NCBI GenBank assembly: GCA_020347565.1
Contig: CP070732.1
Location: 170,516 to 234,515 of the forward strand
Length of the DNA: 64,000 nucleotides
DNA from: Methanobacteriota archaeon
GTDB lineage: Archaea; Thermoplasmatota; Thermoplasmata; UBA10834
Direction of reading: 5' to 3'
Below, in pieces: positions 53,191-61,636 of the stretch. The position numbers and the translations under genes were made by a program. A model generated the notes under the pieces. The model was not told the DNA's origin. It did no database searches and was given only the letters and a program-made list of their open reading frames with translations. How positions within the stretch are numbered: the stretch's first letter is position 1; each line of letters begins with the position of its first letter.

Positions 53191-53691
53191 ATGTGGGACA
53201 AGATAGCGAACTACTTCGAGAAATACCCGTCTCAGGCGAAGGTCGCGAGGTACCTTCTGAAGTACGGGTTGCGCATCGACCGCGATCATGTGTACTGCGG
53301 GGACGTGCAGATTGCCGACTCCGCACTCGCGAGGGCTGCCCACGTAGACCGCAGGGTCGTCAAGTCCACAATCGAGACCATCAAGGGCGACCCGACGCTG
53401 CTCAGGTTCTTCTCACAGCTGCTGCCCACGAACCACCTGAAGAACGCAGCCTCCGCAATGGGTTGGAGCGCGATCGAGATAGTGCCCATGAACGCCCACG
53501 AACCGGGCATCATATCGGGTGTGGTGGAGATACTGTCAAGGTCCAACATCAGCATACGACAGGCGATAGTCGACGACCCGATGACTTCGGAGGAGCCGAG
53601 ATTGTTCATCGTCACCGAGAGCACCGTGCCCTCCGAGACGATCCCGCTCATCCGCCAGGCCAGGGGCGTCAAGGGCGTAACGATTTACTGA
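53191..53691 (+). CDS. ACT-domain regulator of amino acid metabolism (COG2150-like)
   Basis: The product (166 residues) has an N-terminal winged-helix-like part (AKVARYLLKYGLRI, SALARAAHVDRRVVKSTIET) and a C-terminal ACT domain (about 90-166, EPGIISGVVEILSRSNISIR, ESTVPSETIPLIRQARGVKG). This arrangement is that of archaeal regulators that bind an amino acid through ACT. Divergent to the operon that makes aromatic amino acids and homocysteine, it is the likely controller of that operon. Confidence 0.85.
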   Translation: MWDKIANYFEKYPSQAKVARYLLKYGLRIDRDHVYCGDVQIADSALARAAHVDRRVVKSTIETIKGDPTLLRFFSQLLPTNHLKNAASAMGWSAIEIVPMNAHEPGIISGVVEILSRSNISIRQAIVDDPMTSEEPRLFIVTESTVPSETIPLIRQARGVKGVTIY

Positions 53692-53731
53692 GACGGCCGT
53701 TTCTCGCGTGTGAGGCATCCATCGGGGGAGT

Positions 53732-54628
53732 GTGAACCGGGAGTTGACGCAGACCGATTCGTCGAGGGCGTACCTCGCCATCGCGGTGGCGATGATATCG
53801 ATCTCGTTCGCTTCCATATTCATCAAGTGGAGCGAGTCCGAGCCTTTCGTCCTCGCCTTCTACAGGCTCGCGTTCACCTGCATGATACTGCTGCCTTTCA
53901 TGTTTTGGTCCAGGGGGTTCTCCGAGATGAGGGCGCTCGATAGGCGTGACTGGGCCCTGATCGTGCTCAGCGCTGCCGCGCTGTCGCTTCACTTCGGCCT
54001 GTGGATAGTCTCCCTCGGGCTCACGCTGGTCGCGACTTCCGTCGTGCTCGTCACCTCTCATCCGCTGTTCGTCGCGGGCGTCTCGCACTTCGTGATGAAG
54101 GAGCACGTGAAGAGGCTCGCCGCGGTCGGCATAGTGGTCGCCTTCTCCGGCGTGTGCGTCATAAGCGTCGCGGACTACGGCGAGGGCAGCTCGACGCTCC
54201 TCGGCGACGCCCTGGCATTCCTCGGCGGCATCTGCGCGGGAGTATACTTCCTGTCGGGCAGGAGGGCACGTCAGAGGATATCCCTCGCTCCGTACGTGTT
54301 CTCCGTTTACCTGCTCTCGTCACTTATGCTCGCGTTGGGGGCGGTCGCCGTGGGGGATGCCCTCCTCGTCACGGACTCGCGTGAGCTGACGCTCTTCCTG
54401 TTGCTTGCCATCGTTCCCACGATATTCGGCCACACGATGTTCAACTACGCCCTCAGGAAGCTCCCGGCGCACATCATATCGACGAGCGTCTTGGGCGAGC
54501 CCGTCGGCGCGTCGCTTCTCGCCTTCCTGCTCCTGCCAGGCGAAGTCCCGGGCCCGTGGATCGTGCTCGGTGGAGCGCTCGTGATAGGGGGGCTATACAT
54601 CGTTCTGTCCAGGAGCGCCCTGCGGTGA
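53732..54628 (+). CDS. EamA/DMT-superfamily transporter
   Basis: The product (298 residues) has ten predicted membrane helices in two EamA repeats. The first starts YLAIAVAMISISFASIFIKW, and the second carries GDALAFLGGICAGVYFLSGR. Such carriers move amino acids or other small metabolites. GTG 53732 follows GGGGGAG by only one base and TTG 53744 is 13 bases away, so the exact start is open. It precedes the corrinoid methyltransferase genes on the same strand and may export or import their substrate. Confidence 0.85.
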   Translation: MNRELTQTDSSRAYLAIAVAMISISFASIFIKWSESEPFVLAFYRLAFTCMILLPFMFWSRGFSEMRALDRRDWALIVLSAAALSLHFGLWIVSLGLTLVATSVVLVTSHPLFVAGVSHFVMKEHVKRLAAVGIVVAFSGVCVISVADYGEGSSTLLGDALAFLGGICAGVYFLSGRRARQRISLAPYVFSVYLLSSLMLALGAVAVGDALLVTDSRELTLFLLLAIVPTIFGHTMFNYALRKLPAHIISTSVLGEPVGASLLAFLLLPGEVPGPWIVLGGALVIGGLYIVLSRSALR

Positions 54629-54778
54629 CTTAGGAGGAACGAGCTGCGCCCCGGCCGATACGATGTCGGGCAGGTGATGCAGGACCATCGGTCAGCGACC
54701 CGCGAAACGAATATTAGGGGGTTCGCAGATTGCGGTCGCGCACACGCAGGGCAGAAACGCTGTCCGGGAGTTGTTTGC

Positions 54779-56212
54779 ATGGCGGTCGCGCGGTTCGTAC
54801 TTCTATCCAAAGAAGAGCAGGATCTGATACACCAATACAGCCTGAAGAGCCTCCAGGAAATCGGAATGCTGATCCGGAGCGACTCCACCCTGAAGATGCT
54901 CCAGGATGCAGGGGCCGAGGTCGATCATTCGAAGAAGATCGCGAAGATGCCCGAGTCGATGGTGGACGAGGCACTCAAGGGAGCGCCGAAATCCATAAGG
55001 CTGTGCGCGAGGGATGGCAAGAACGACCTCCCGATACCAGTCGGCGGTCCGCCATTCGTGGCGACCACCGGCCTGGGCGTCTACGTGAGGGATATGGACA
55101 CCGGTGAGAAGCGGCCGTCCACCAGAGAGGACATCGCCGACTTCATACGTCTTGCGGACGGCCTTGGGGGCGTGGACTTCGTCTGGACGTCGATAACCGC
55201 CAACGACGTACCTCAGTTCTCACACGGCCTGCACGAACTCTGGACCGCCATGCAGAACACCACGAAGCACGTCAACGGCGTGTCGATAATGAGCGCGCCC
55301 GACTCGAGGAAGCAGATAGAGCTGGCTTCGCTCATCGCCGGCGGAGAGGATGAGCTCAGGAAGCGGCCCCTTTTCTCCGTGATATGCTGCTCGATCGCTC
55401 CGCTGTCGTACGAGGGGGGAGTCGTCGAAGGCATGGTCGAGTTCGTCAAGGCGGGCGTTCCCGTCATGTCCATGTCGATGTCGCTCTCCGGCGGCACAGC
55501 TCCGGTCACCTTGGCGGGCACCCTGACGAACGCGAACACCGAGAACCTCGCCAGTCTCGTGATAACGCAGACGGCGGCGCCGGGCTCACCTCACATCTAT
55601 TGCTCTTCATCCGCGCCGATAAGCATGAAGACCGGCGTCATCAACTACATGTCGCCCGAGCAGTGCCTGATCGCGGCAGGACTCGGACAGATGGCTCGAA
55701 GGTACGGCCTTCCGTCGATGGTCGGTGACTGGGGCGTCAACGACTCAGAGACCCCGGGGGTGCCGCACTCTTTCACAGAGACCATGGGAGTGGCGCTTAG
55801 CACGATGGGCAACTCGGACCTCGTCTCCGGCATCGGAGGGATAGACGCGGTGAAGGGCGTGTCCTTCGAACAGGCGGTCATCGAGTCCTACATATGGGAG
55901 AACTTCAAGGGCTTCATGAGGGAGTTCCTGGTATCGCCAGAGACGATAGCCCTCGACGTGGTCAGGCAGGTGGGCCACGGCAACACGTTCCTCACGCATC
56001 CGCACACGGCGAAGAACTTCCGGAAAGAGCTCTTCTTCCGCGACAAGGCGAAGCTCGCGTGGGAGGCGACGCTTTCGGATAGTATGGTCCCTCAGGCCAA
56101 GGAGGCAGCGCGGCAGATCCTGAGGGAGCACTCGGTAGAGAAGGTGGACGGCTCCGTCATAGCCGAGGGCGACAGGCTGATCAGGGAGTACGAGAGCGCC
56201 GCGGGCGTCTGA
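54779..56212 (+). CDS. MttB-superfamily methyltransferase without pyrrolysine (copy 1)
   Basis: The product (477 residues) is a full-length trimethylamine methyltransferase homologue (family length about 480-495). It has YSLKSLQEIGMLI at the N-terminus, FIRLADGLGGVDFVW, NTTKHVNGVS, and GVPVMSMSMSLSGGTAPVTL. The segment holding pyrrolysine in MttB reads LPSMVGDWG here, with no amber codon in frame, so it belongs with the MtgB-like members that demethylate quaternary amines. ATG 54779 has GGGAG 8 bases upstream. The likely partner is the corrinoid protein 1.7 kb downstream. Confidence 0.88.
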   Translation: MAVARFVLLSKEEQDLIHQYSLKSLQEIGMLIRSDSTLKMLQDAGAEVDHSKKIAKMPESMVDEALKGAPKSIRLCARDGKNDLPIPVGGPPFVATTGLGVYVRDMDTGEKRPSTREDIADFIRLADGLGGVDFVWTSITANDVPQFSHGLHELWTAMQNTTKHVNGVSIMSAPDSRKQIELASLIAGGEDELRKRPLFSVICCSIAPLSYEGGVVEGMVEFVKAGVPVMSMSMSLSGGTAPVTLAGTLTNANTENLASLVITQTAAPGSPHIYCSSSAPISMKTGVINYMSPEQCLIAAGLGQMARRYGLPSMVGDWGVNDSETPGVPHSFTETMGVALSTMGNSDLVSGIGGIDAVKGVSFEQAVIESYIWENFKGFMREFLVSPETIALDVVRQVGHGNTFLTHPHTAKNFRKELFFRDKAKLAWEATLSDSMVPQAKEAARQILREHSVEKVDGSVIAEGDRLIREYESAAGV

Positions 56213-56290
56213 GGGCCTCGGCTAAGCGAATGGCCAGACGGGCGGCTGCGCTCATGCTTCCTGTGCGGTGCCTGAAGAACGTATCCCAAA

Positions 56291-56300
56291 ACCCTTTTAC
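56291..56300 (+). promoter_or_regulatory. possible promoter box of the second MttB-like gene
   Basis: ACCCTTTTAC lies 42-51 bases before the GTG at 56342. The same core (AACCCTTTTA) recurs at 57885-57894 before the corrinoid gene, which suggests a shared promoter type or common regulator for the cluster. Confidence 0.4.
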
Positions 56301-56341
56301 GACTGTCGGGGCCTGTCGGCTCCGATCATATAGACAGGGAG

Positions 56342-57793
56342 GTGGCAGAGATTCCTGCCTTCGCTGACAGATTCAGAGTGAGACAGCCGCAATCGGTGAT
56401 GAAGGAGTCGGATAGGAAGAAGGTACACGAGGCGTCCCTGGACGTGCTCGAGACGGTCGGTATCAGGGTTATGAGCAAAGATGCCAGGGCCGCCCTGAAG
56501 GACGCAGGGGCGGAGGTCGACGATAGCAGCGCCGTCGTGAAGTTCCCGGAAGGCCTCGTTGACTCGCTGATGAGGACCGTGCCGTCCAAGATCGTCCTCG
56601 CAGGCAGGACGAAGGAGCACGACCTTCCCCTGGACGGAACCCATCACTACTACACCACGGACGGGTGCGGGATATACACATGGGACCAGAAGACGCAGAC
56701 CCGGAACGAGTCCGTCCTCGCTGATATCACGAAGACCGCAATAATCGGCGATGGGCTTCCATATCTCAGCATATACGAACCGATGGTCGTTGCCAACGAC
56801 GTCCCATCGAAGATACACGTTCTATCCGGAGTCAGGGAGGCCATGAGGAATACCTCAAAGCACATCGAGACGGAATCCACAACGACACCCGACGAGGCGA
56901 GAGCCCAGGTGAGGATGGCGGCCGAGGTTGTGGGCTCCGCTGAGGAGATGAGGAAGCGGCACTACATCTCGGCCATGGTTTGCACTATCTCGCCCCTGGT
57001 GCTCGACGCTGGCGCCACGGACGCCGCGATGGTCTGGGCGGACAACCACGTCCCGGTCCACATAACGGGCATGGCGAGCATGGGTCTCAGCGGCCCCGCG
57101 ACGATCGGCGGAGCGCTGACCGTTAACCATGCCGAGACGCTCGCCCTGGCCTGCGCCATGCAGGCGAGGTCGCCCGGTGCCCCTGCCCTCTACGGCTCAG
57201 TCCAGTCCAGCATGGACGCCCGTACCGGTGCGTACAACTCCGGCTCTCCGGAGACGATTCTGCTGAGCATAGGGAACGTCGAGATGGCGAAGCACTGCAG
57301 GATGCCGTGCTCCGCCGGTGGGACGGGCGGCAGTTCCAGGATACCGGGCCTCCGCGCATCGATAGAGAACGCCGTTCTGTCGCCTCCGCTTGCGGCCGTC
57401 GGGAGCGAGGTCATGAACGGCATAGGGCTCGCGGACGGCTCGACGCTGCTGTCGTACGAGCAGATGATCCTCGACCACGAGATCGTGGGGCTGATACTCA
57501 ACTCGCACAGGGCCATCGAGATAGACGACGACTCGCTCGCGCTCGACCTGATCAAGAAGGTGGGCATAGGAGGCACGTACCTTGCGGAGATGCACACGCT
57601 CAAGAACGTCAGAGGGTTCTACTCTCCGATGCTCTGGGACATGTCGCCATTCGAATCCTGGGTCGCGGGAGGAAAGAAGGATCTGATGGACGTCGCACTC
57701 GAAAAGGCTCAGAAGATACTCTCCGATCACAAGCCTGAGCCCCTGGACGCAGACAAGACCAAGGCGCTGGACGAGATAGTGGCAGGGGTCTGA
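56342..57793 (+). CDS. MttB-superfamily methyltransferase without pyrrolysine (copy 2)
   Basis: The product (483 residues) is homologous to copy 1 but clearly diverged. It has VHEASLDVLETVGIRV, YTTDGCGIYTWD, FPEGLVDSLM, a central ISPLVLDAGATDAAMVWADN and HITGMASMGLSGPATIGG. The region matching the pyrrolysine site reads MPCSAGGTGGSSRIPG, again without an amber codon. Two different MttB paralogues beside one corrinoid protein suggest two substrates, or one acting as a helper. GTG 56342 directly follows a purine-rich GGGAG, so the start could also be a little downstream. Confidence 0.87.
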   Translation: MAEIPAFADRFRVRQPQSVMKESDRKKVHEASLDVLETVGIRVMSKDARAALKDAGAEVDDSSAVVKFPEGLVDSLMRTVPSKIVLAGRTKEHDLPLDGTHHYYTTDGCGIYTWDQKTQTRNESVLADITKTAIIGDGLPYLSIYEPMVVANDVPSKIHVLSGVREAMRNTSKHIETESTTTPDEARAQVRMAAEVVGSAEEMRKRHYISAMVCTISPLVLDAGATDAAMVWADNHVPVHITGMASMGLSGPATIGGALTVNHAETLALACAMQARSPGAPALYGSVQSSMDARTGAYNSGSPETILLSIGNVEMAKHCRMPCSAGGTGGSSRIPGLRASIENAVLSPPLAAVGSEVMNGIGLADGSTLLSYEQMILDHEIVGLILNSHRAIEIDDDSLALDLIKKVGIGGTYLAEMHTLKNVRGFYSPMLWDMSPFESWVAGGKKDLMDVALEKAQKILSDHKPEPLDADKTKALDEIVAGV

Positions 57794-57886
57794 CGCGCAG
57801 GCCGTGACTTCGTCGCCGGCGACCGTGCGCAGAAAGCTCGTGCTCCAGCGAAGGCAAGGCGTGCTCTCCGCGATGGCGACTGTAAC

Positions 57887-57897
57887 CCTTTTAATCC
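57887..57897 (+). promoter_or_regulatory. possible promoter box of the corrinoid protein gene
   Basis: CCTTTTAATCC would start transcription near 57921, 40 bases before the ATG at 57962. It shares the AACCCTTTTA core with the box before the second MttB-like gene. Confidence 0.45.
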
Positions 57898-57961
57898 GTG
57901 AACGAAGATACCCCCGCGAGGCGGCTGGCCGCCATGTGGCCTGCCGCATAGGGGAGAGTCA

Positions 57962-58606
57962 ATGGACGAGAAGAACGTGTTGAAGATGCTCGGAAACGCC
58001 ATCGAGACTTATGATTCTGGTGCTGCTGAGAAAGCCGCGAAGGAAGCCGTGAAGTCGAAAGTCGACCCGCTGAAGGCGATCGAGGCGGGCCTGGCACCGG
58101 CCATCGAGCGTGTGGGTGATAAGTTCGAGAAGATGGAGGTGTACCTGCCCGAGCTGATGCTCGCCGCGGATGCCATGAAGTCAGCGATGACCGTCTTGAT
58201 GCCGCTGATACCGAAGGACAAGAAGGTTTCGAAGGCGACGGTCGTCATCGGGACCGTACAGGGGGACATCCACGAGATCGGCAAGAACATTGTCTCGAAC
58301 ATGCTGATGGCAAACGGGTTCGATGTCGTGGACCTCGGGGTCAACGTCAAGACCTCGGCTTTCGTGGACGAGGCGAAGCGCACTAAGGCGAAGATAATAG
58401 GCGCATCCGCGCTCATGTCCAGCACCATCGGGTCTCAGAAAGACATCATCGACTACCTCGTCTCCCTCAAGGAGCGCAAGAAGTACGGGTTGATGGTGGG
58501 CGGCGGGCCCACGACAGGCGAGTGGGCGAAGGAGATCGGCGCTGACGGCTGGGGCGAGGATGCGGCATCGACCGTGAAGCTCGCAAACAAGCTCTCCAAG
58601 GGATAG
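57962..58606 (+). CDS. corrinoid protein of methyltransferase systems (MttC/MtmC-like)
   Basis: The product (214 residues) has an N-terminal four-helix cap (about 1-88, PLKAIEAGLAPAIERVGDKF) and a Rossmann-type B12 domain. The cobalt-ligand motif GDIHEIGKN has its histidine at residue 104, followed by VVDLGVNV, ASALMSSTIG and GLMVGGGPTT. It carries the methyl group between a methylamine-type substrate methyltransferase and a downstream acceptor. It lies between the MttB-like and MtmB-like genes, 7 bases before the latter. Confidence 0.94.
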   Translation: MDEKNVLKMLGNAIETYDSGAAEKAAKEAVKSKVDPLKAIEAGLAPAIERVGDKFEKMEVYLPELMLAADAMKSAMTVLMPLIPKDKKVSKATVVIGTVQGDIHEIGKNIVSNMLMANGFDVVDLGVNVKTSAFVDEAKRTKAKIIGASALMSSTIGSQKDIIDYLVSLKERKKYGLMVGGGPTTGEWAKEIGADGWGEDAASTVKLANKLSKG

Positions 58607-58613
58607 TGGTCGC

Positions 58614-59999
58614 TTGACCCAGATCCTCGACGTGATGGAGAAGTCGCTCGAGGGCAAGCCTATGAGCGAGACGGACTACCAGCTCAGAAGCTTCGCGCCG
58701 AAAGTGAAGGAGAAGGTCAGAGAGTACGACATCAGGTTCGACCCGAAGGCCCCGATACCCGACGATGGCTCTCTTGCCGATGACATGTTCGGGGCTGCAA
58801 CGGAGCTGCTCGCCGAGGTCGGCGCGTACTGCACTAGTACAGCCCGCGTCATATCGTTCTCAGAGAAGGAGATCAGGAGGGCGGTCACCGAGGCACCAAA
58901 GGAGATCGAGCTGGGCGAGGGCCGCGACCGCAAGAGGCTGAGAGGAAGGAAGGTCGGGGACAAGACGCCTCCCTGGTGCCTTCTAGGCGCTGGGGGCGGG
59001 GCGTGCTCCAGCGACAGGTCGTTCATCACGCTTGTCGAAGGGTACGCCGAGATACCGGAGACGAACGGCATCACGACGCCGGCCTTGACGCGTGTCGGCG
59101 GGATGAGGATCCGGCCGGCCTCCCCGCTGGAGATCCTGGGCGCGATGAGGAATGCAGCCCTGGCCAGGGAGACGTGCAACCGTGTCGGCCGCGAGGGCAT
59201 CCCTATCATGAACTCTCTCTCCACGGCCGAGTCGGACATCGCCTTCGCGGCCGCGCTGCACCCCAAGTACGGTATGCGCAGGTCCGATGCATACATGATA
59301 TGCTGCATGGATCCGATGAAGGCCGACTTCGCGCGGCTCAACAAGGTGACTACGGCTTTGTCGCTCGGAGGAGCCATCGGCATGTGCGAGGGGCCTCTAC
59401 TGGGAGGGTACTCGGGCGGACCTGAGGGGACTGCCCTGTCCAACATCGCCCACCATCTGATGGGCATATTGACGTATCAGGCCAGCTGGATATTGCCGTT
59501 CCCGCTGCATCTCAGATACGTCTCCAGCAGCTGCAGGGAGCTGCTCTGGGTCATAAGCACGACAGGCCAGGCCGTCAGCAGGAACTCCGACATCATAAGC
59601 CTGAACCTCAACTACACGTCCGCTGGACCTTGCACCACGATGTGCCTTTTCGAGACATCGGCGTCCGTGCTCGCGGCCGTGACCGCGGGCCTGTCGATAG
59701 AGTCCGTCGGCGTCGCATCCAACAGGTACGAGGACCGTACGACGCCCGTCGAGCCCAGAATCTCGGCCGAGGTGGGGTACGCTGTCGCGGGCATGAAGCT
59801 CCCGGACGCTAACGAGATTGCGGTGAAGCTGCTGGCCAAGTACGAGTCGAAGCTCTCCAAACCGCCCCTTGGGAAGGGCCTGTACGAGTGCTGGGACGCG
59901 GAGAGGAGGAGGCCGTCGAAGGAATACAGAACGGTCATCAGGTCCTTCAAACGGTCGATGTCCAGGCTGGGCGTCGACCTGAAGGGAGAGACCGCTTGA
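58614..59999 (+). CDS. MtmB-like (monomethylamine methyltransferase family) protein with methionine at the pyrrolysine site
   Basis: The product (461 residues) matches MtmB of Methanosarcina (458) along its length: AYCTSTARVISFSEKEI, GRKVGDKTPP, PLEILGAMRN, GPLLGGYSGGPEGTAL, SAGPCTTMCLFETSAS and GKGLYECWD. In MtmB, residue 202 is pyrrolysine in GMAVxGPETS. The aligned stretch here is GIPIMNSLSTAES, with M199 in its place and no amber codon. Without pyrrolysine the ammonium-activating chemistry must differ, so the substrate is unlikely to be plain methylamine. It is probably cotranscribed with the corrinoid gene. Confidence 0.87.
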   Translation: MTQILDVMEKSLEGKPMSETDYQLRSFAPKVKEKVREYDIRFDPKAPIPDDGSLADDMFGAATELLAEVGAYCTSTARVISFSEKEIRRAVTEAPKEIELGEGRDRKRLRGRKVGDKTPPWCLLGAGGGACSSDRSFITLVEGYAEIPETNGITTPALTRVGGMRIRPASPLEILGAMRNAALARETCNRVGREGIPIMNSLSTAESDIAFAAALHPKYGMRRSDAYMICCMDPMKADFARLNKVTTALSLGGAIGMCEGPLLGGYSGGPEGTALSNIAHHLMGILTYQASWILPFPLHLRYVSSSCRELLWVISTTGQAVSRNSDIISLNLNYTSAGPCTTMCLFETSASVLAAVTAGLSIESVGVASNRYEDRTTPVEPRISAEVGYAVAGMKLPDANEIAVKLLAKYESKLSKPPLGKGLYECWDAERRRPSKEYRTVIRSFKRSMSRLGVDLKGETA

Positions 60000-60195
60000 G
60001 CATGTGCGGCGCTCTGTCGCCCAGTACCTCTGACGACGCCAGTATCGGACCGGAGCCGAAGCTCGATGCTGCGAGAACCAGTATTATAACAACCATGGCT
60101 GCGCCCATCGCTCTCATCATAGCTGAGCAGGTAGGGCAATCGAGCCATCGGCCCTTCGGATGGGTTGTCGGGGTCAGTCTGTCCGGAAGGCGCAC
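59947..60195 (-). CDS. doubtful small membrane protein
   Basis: An 82-codon frame contains a CPTC pair and one hydrophobic stretch (MMRAMGAAMVVIILVLAASS). It begins 13 bases after the parvulin stop on the same strand and overlaps the end of the MtmB-like gene by 53 bases. The later part looks like shadow sequence. If it is real, the ATG at 60120 would give a short signal-anchored peptide. Confidence 0.2.
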   Translation of the reverse strand: MRLPDRLTPTTHPKGRWLDCPTCSAMMRAMGAAMVVIILVLAASSFGSGPILASSEVLGDRAPHMLKRSLPSGRRPAWTSTV

Positions 60196-60208
60196 GCTGC
60201 GCGGACAC

Positions 60209-60490
60209 CTACTTCTTATCCAGTATCTTTATCAGGTGCCAGCCGAACTGCGTCTTGATGGGACCAACCGTCTCGCCCTTCTGCCCTCCGAAGGCGGCGT
60301 CCTCGAACTCTTTGACCATCTGCCCTCGGCCGAACCATCCCAGGGTTCCCCCGTTCTTCCCCGATGGGCATTCCGAGTGAGTCCGTGCAAGCTGCGCGAA
60401 GTCCTCGCCCGATTTGACCATCGCGAGCAGCTCGTTGGCCCTCCCCTCTTCCTTGACCAGAATATGTGCAGCGTTGACCTCTGATGTCAT
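60209..60490 (-). CDS. parvulin-type peptidyl-prolyl isomerase
   Basis: The product (93 residues) is a stand-alone PpiC/parvulin domain: AAHILVKEEGRANELL, FAQLARTHSECPSGKNGG, LGWFGRGQMVKEFEDAAF and the end TQFGWHLIKIL. It catalyses cis-trans isomerisation at proline and is cytosolic, as no signal peptide is present. A GCTTAATG box upstream on the minus strand (about 60550-60557) may be its promoter. Confidence 0.92.
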   Translation of the reverse strand: MTSEVNAAHILVKEEGRANELLAMVKSGEDFAQLARTHSECPSGKNGGTLGWFGRGQMVKEFEDAAFGGQKGETVGPIKTQFGWHLIKILDKK

Positions 60491-60719
60491 GGCTCATGGG
60501 AACGGCTACTGATGATAACTAGTTGTCGAAACCACCCCCCTTCGTACGTTCATTAAGCCTCGGCATGCATTTTCCGCTGCCGCTTCCGCATTGCCGTGCG
60601 GTCGAGACGGCTTCACAAGCATAGCCAGACAGTGAGATCGGCGCCTTCTCGGCGGGTAGCACCCGCACCTGTCATACGAAAAGACTATCTCCCAGTAACC
60701 CCAAGTATAACGCGGTAAT

Positions 60720-61337
60720 ATGGGTTTGGACGAGGTTGACAGGAAGATACTGAAGGAGCTTCAGACCGACGGGCGCGCGTCGTTCAGGGAGCTCTCATCG
60801 AGGATCAAGGTGAGCACCCCGACCGTCAGCTCGAGAGTACAGACTATGACGGACAACGGGCTCATCAAGGGCTACTCCGTGCTTCTCGACGCCGACATGC
60901 TCGGCCAGATATCAGTCGCCACGTTGCTGGAGGCCAAGCCATCCGACATAGACCGCGTCGTCAACAGGATAAAGGACGAGGAGATCGTCCGGCAGATACA
61001 TGTCCTGTCCGACTCGCGCGTGCTCTGCGTATTGTCGTTCTACGACCAGAAGCGCTACCAGAGCTTCGTTCAGTCTCTCTCGAACATAGCCGAGATACAC
61101 AGAATCGACAACTCGATGATTCTCAGGACGGCGAAGGAGCTCCCCAGGGCTTCGCTCACCGACGAGACGGGGCTGCTGATCAAGTGCTACTACTGTGGGC
61201 ACATGATCAAGGACGAAGGGGTCAAGATCAAGCTGGACGGGAAGACGCACTACCTGTGTTGCGGCGTATGTGCGAAGCTGTACAAGGAGAAGTACGAGAA
61301 GATGAAGCAAGCGGCCATCGGCGCGGCCGTCGCCTGA
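60720..61337 (+). CDS. Lrp/AsnC-family regulator with C-terminal TRASH metal-binding domain
   Basis: The product (205 residues) has an AsnC-type winged helix (LDEVDRKILKELQTDGRASF, helix-turn-helix to about 55), a RAM/effector domain (about 62-140), and a TRASH zinc-ribbon-like motif CYYCGHM with HYLCCGVCAKLYKEKY at about 158-192. Archaeal regulators of this build, such as CopT, sense copper or other metals. The target gene is not clear; the parvulin gene lies divergently upstream. The ATG is close to an AGTATAAC box. Confidence 0.85.
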   Translation: MGLDEVDRKILKELQTDGRASFRELSSRIKVSTPTVSSRVQTMTDNGLIKGYSVLLDADMLGQISVATLLEAKPSDIDRVVNRIKDEEIVRQIHVLSDSRVLCVLSFYDQKRYQSFVQSLSNIAEIHRIDNSMILRTAKELPRASLTDETGLLIKCYYCGHMIKDEGVKIKLDGKTHYLCCGVCAKLYKEKYEKMKQAAIGAAVA

Positions 61338-61587
61338 CACGGCTTTCCTGCGTCCGCGCTTCGGTTTCTGGGCAATCGGCTGCAGCGTCGCCGGCGCATG
61401 CACGGCGGCTTCTTCCCAGTGTCGCGTCAGAGAAAACAGAGGGACGGAGCCAGATGATCTCGCTTGCGGGGCATCGATGCGGAAGCACCAAAGCTCCGCC
61501 CCGCGTTGAATGAGTTCGAGACGAGGCTTCTAGATTGTCCCTTACATCCCGGCCGCGGCGGAGCGCCATCGGCGTGAGATAACAATT

Positions 61588-61595
61588 CTTATATT
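61588..61595 (+). promoter_or_regulatory. TATA box of thi4; the preceding 250 bases hold nothing recognisable
   Basis: CTTATATT would start the transcript near 61620, 17 bases before the ATG at 61637. Between the regulator stop (61337) and this box no protein-like frame, RNA fold or repeat was recognised. Confidence 0.5.
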
Positions 61596-61636
61596 CCGAT
61601 ACCAGGTATGCCGTCAGCGGAACCCGGTGAGTTCAG

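Noticed and set aside
54674-59999. Amber read-through as pyrrolysine in the methyltransferase genes
   Set aside because: All three methyltransferase frames are full length without an internal TAG, so no pyrrolysine is needed.
59612-60208. 198-codon minus frame across the end of the MtmB-like gene
   Set aside because: Mostly antisense to the methyltransferase and low-complexity; no start signal.
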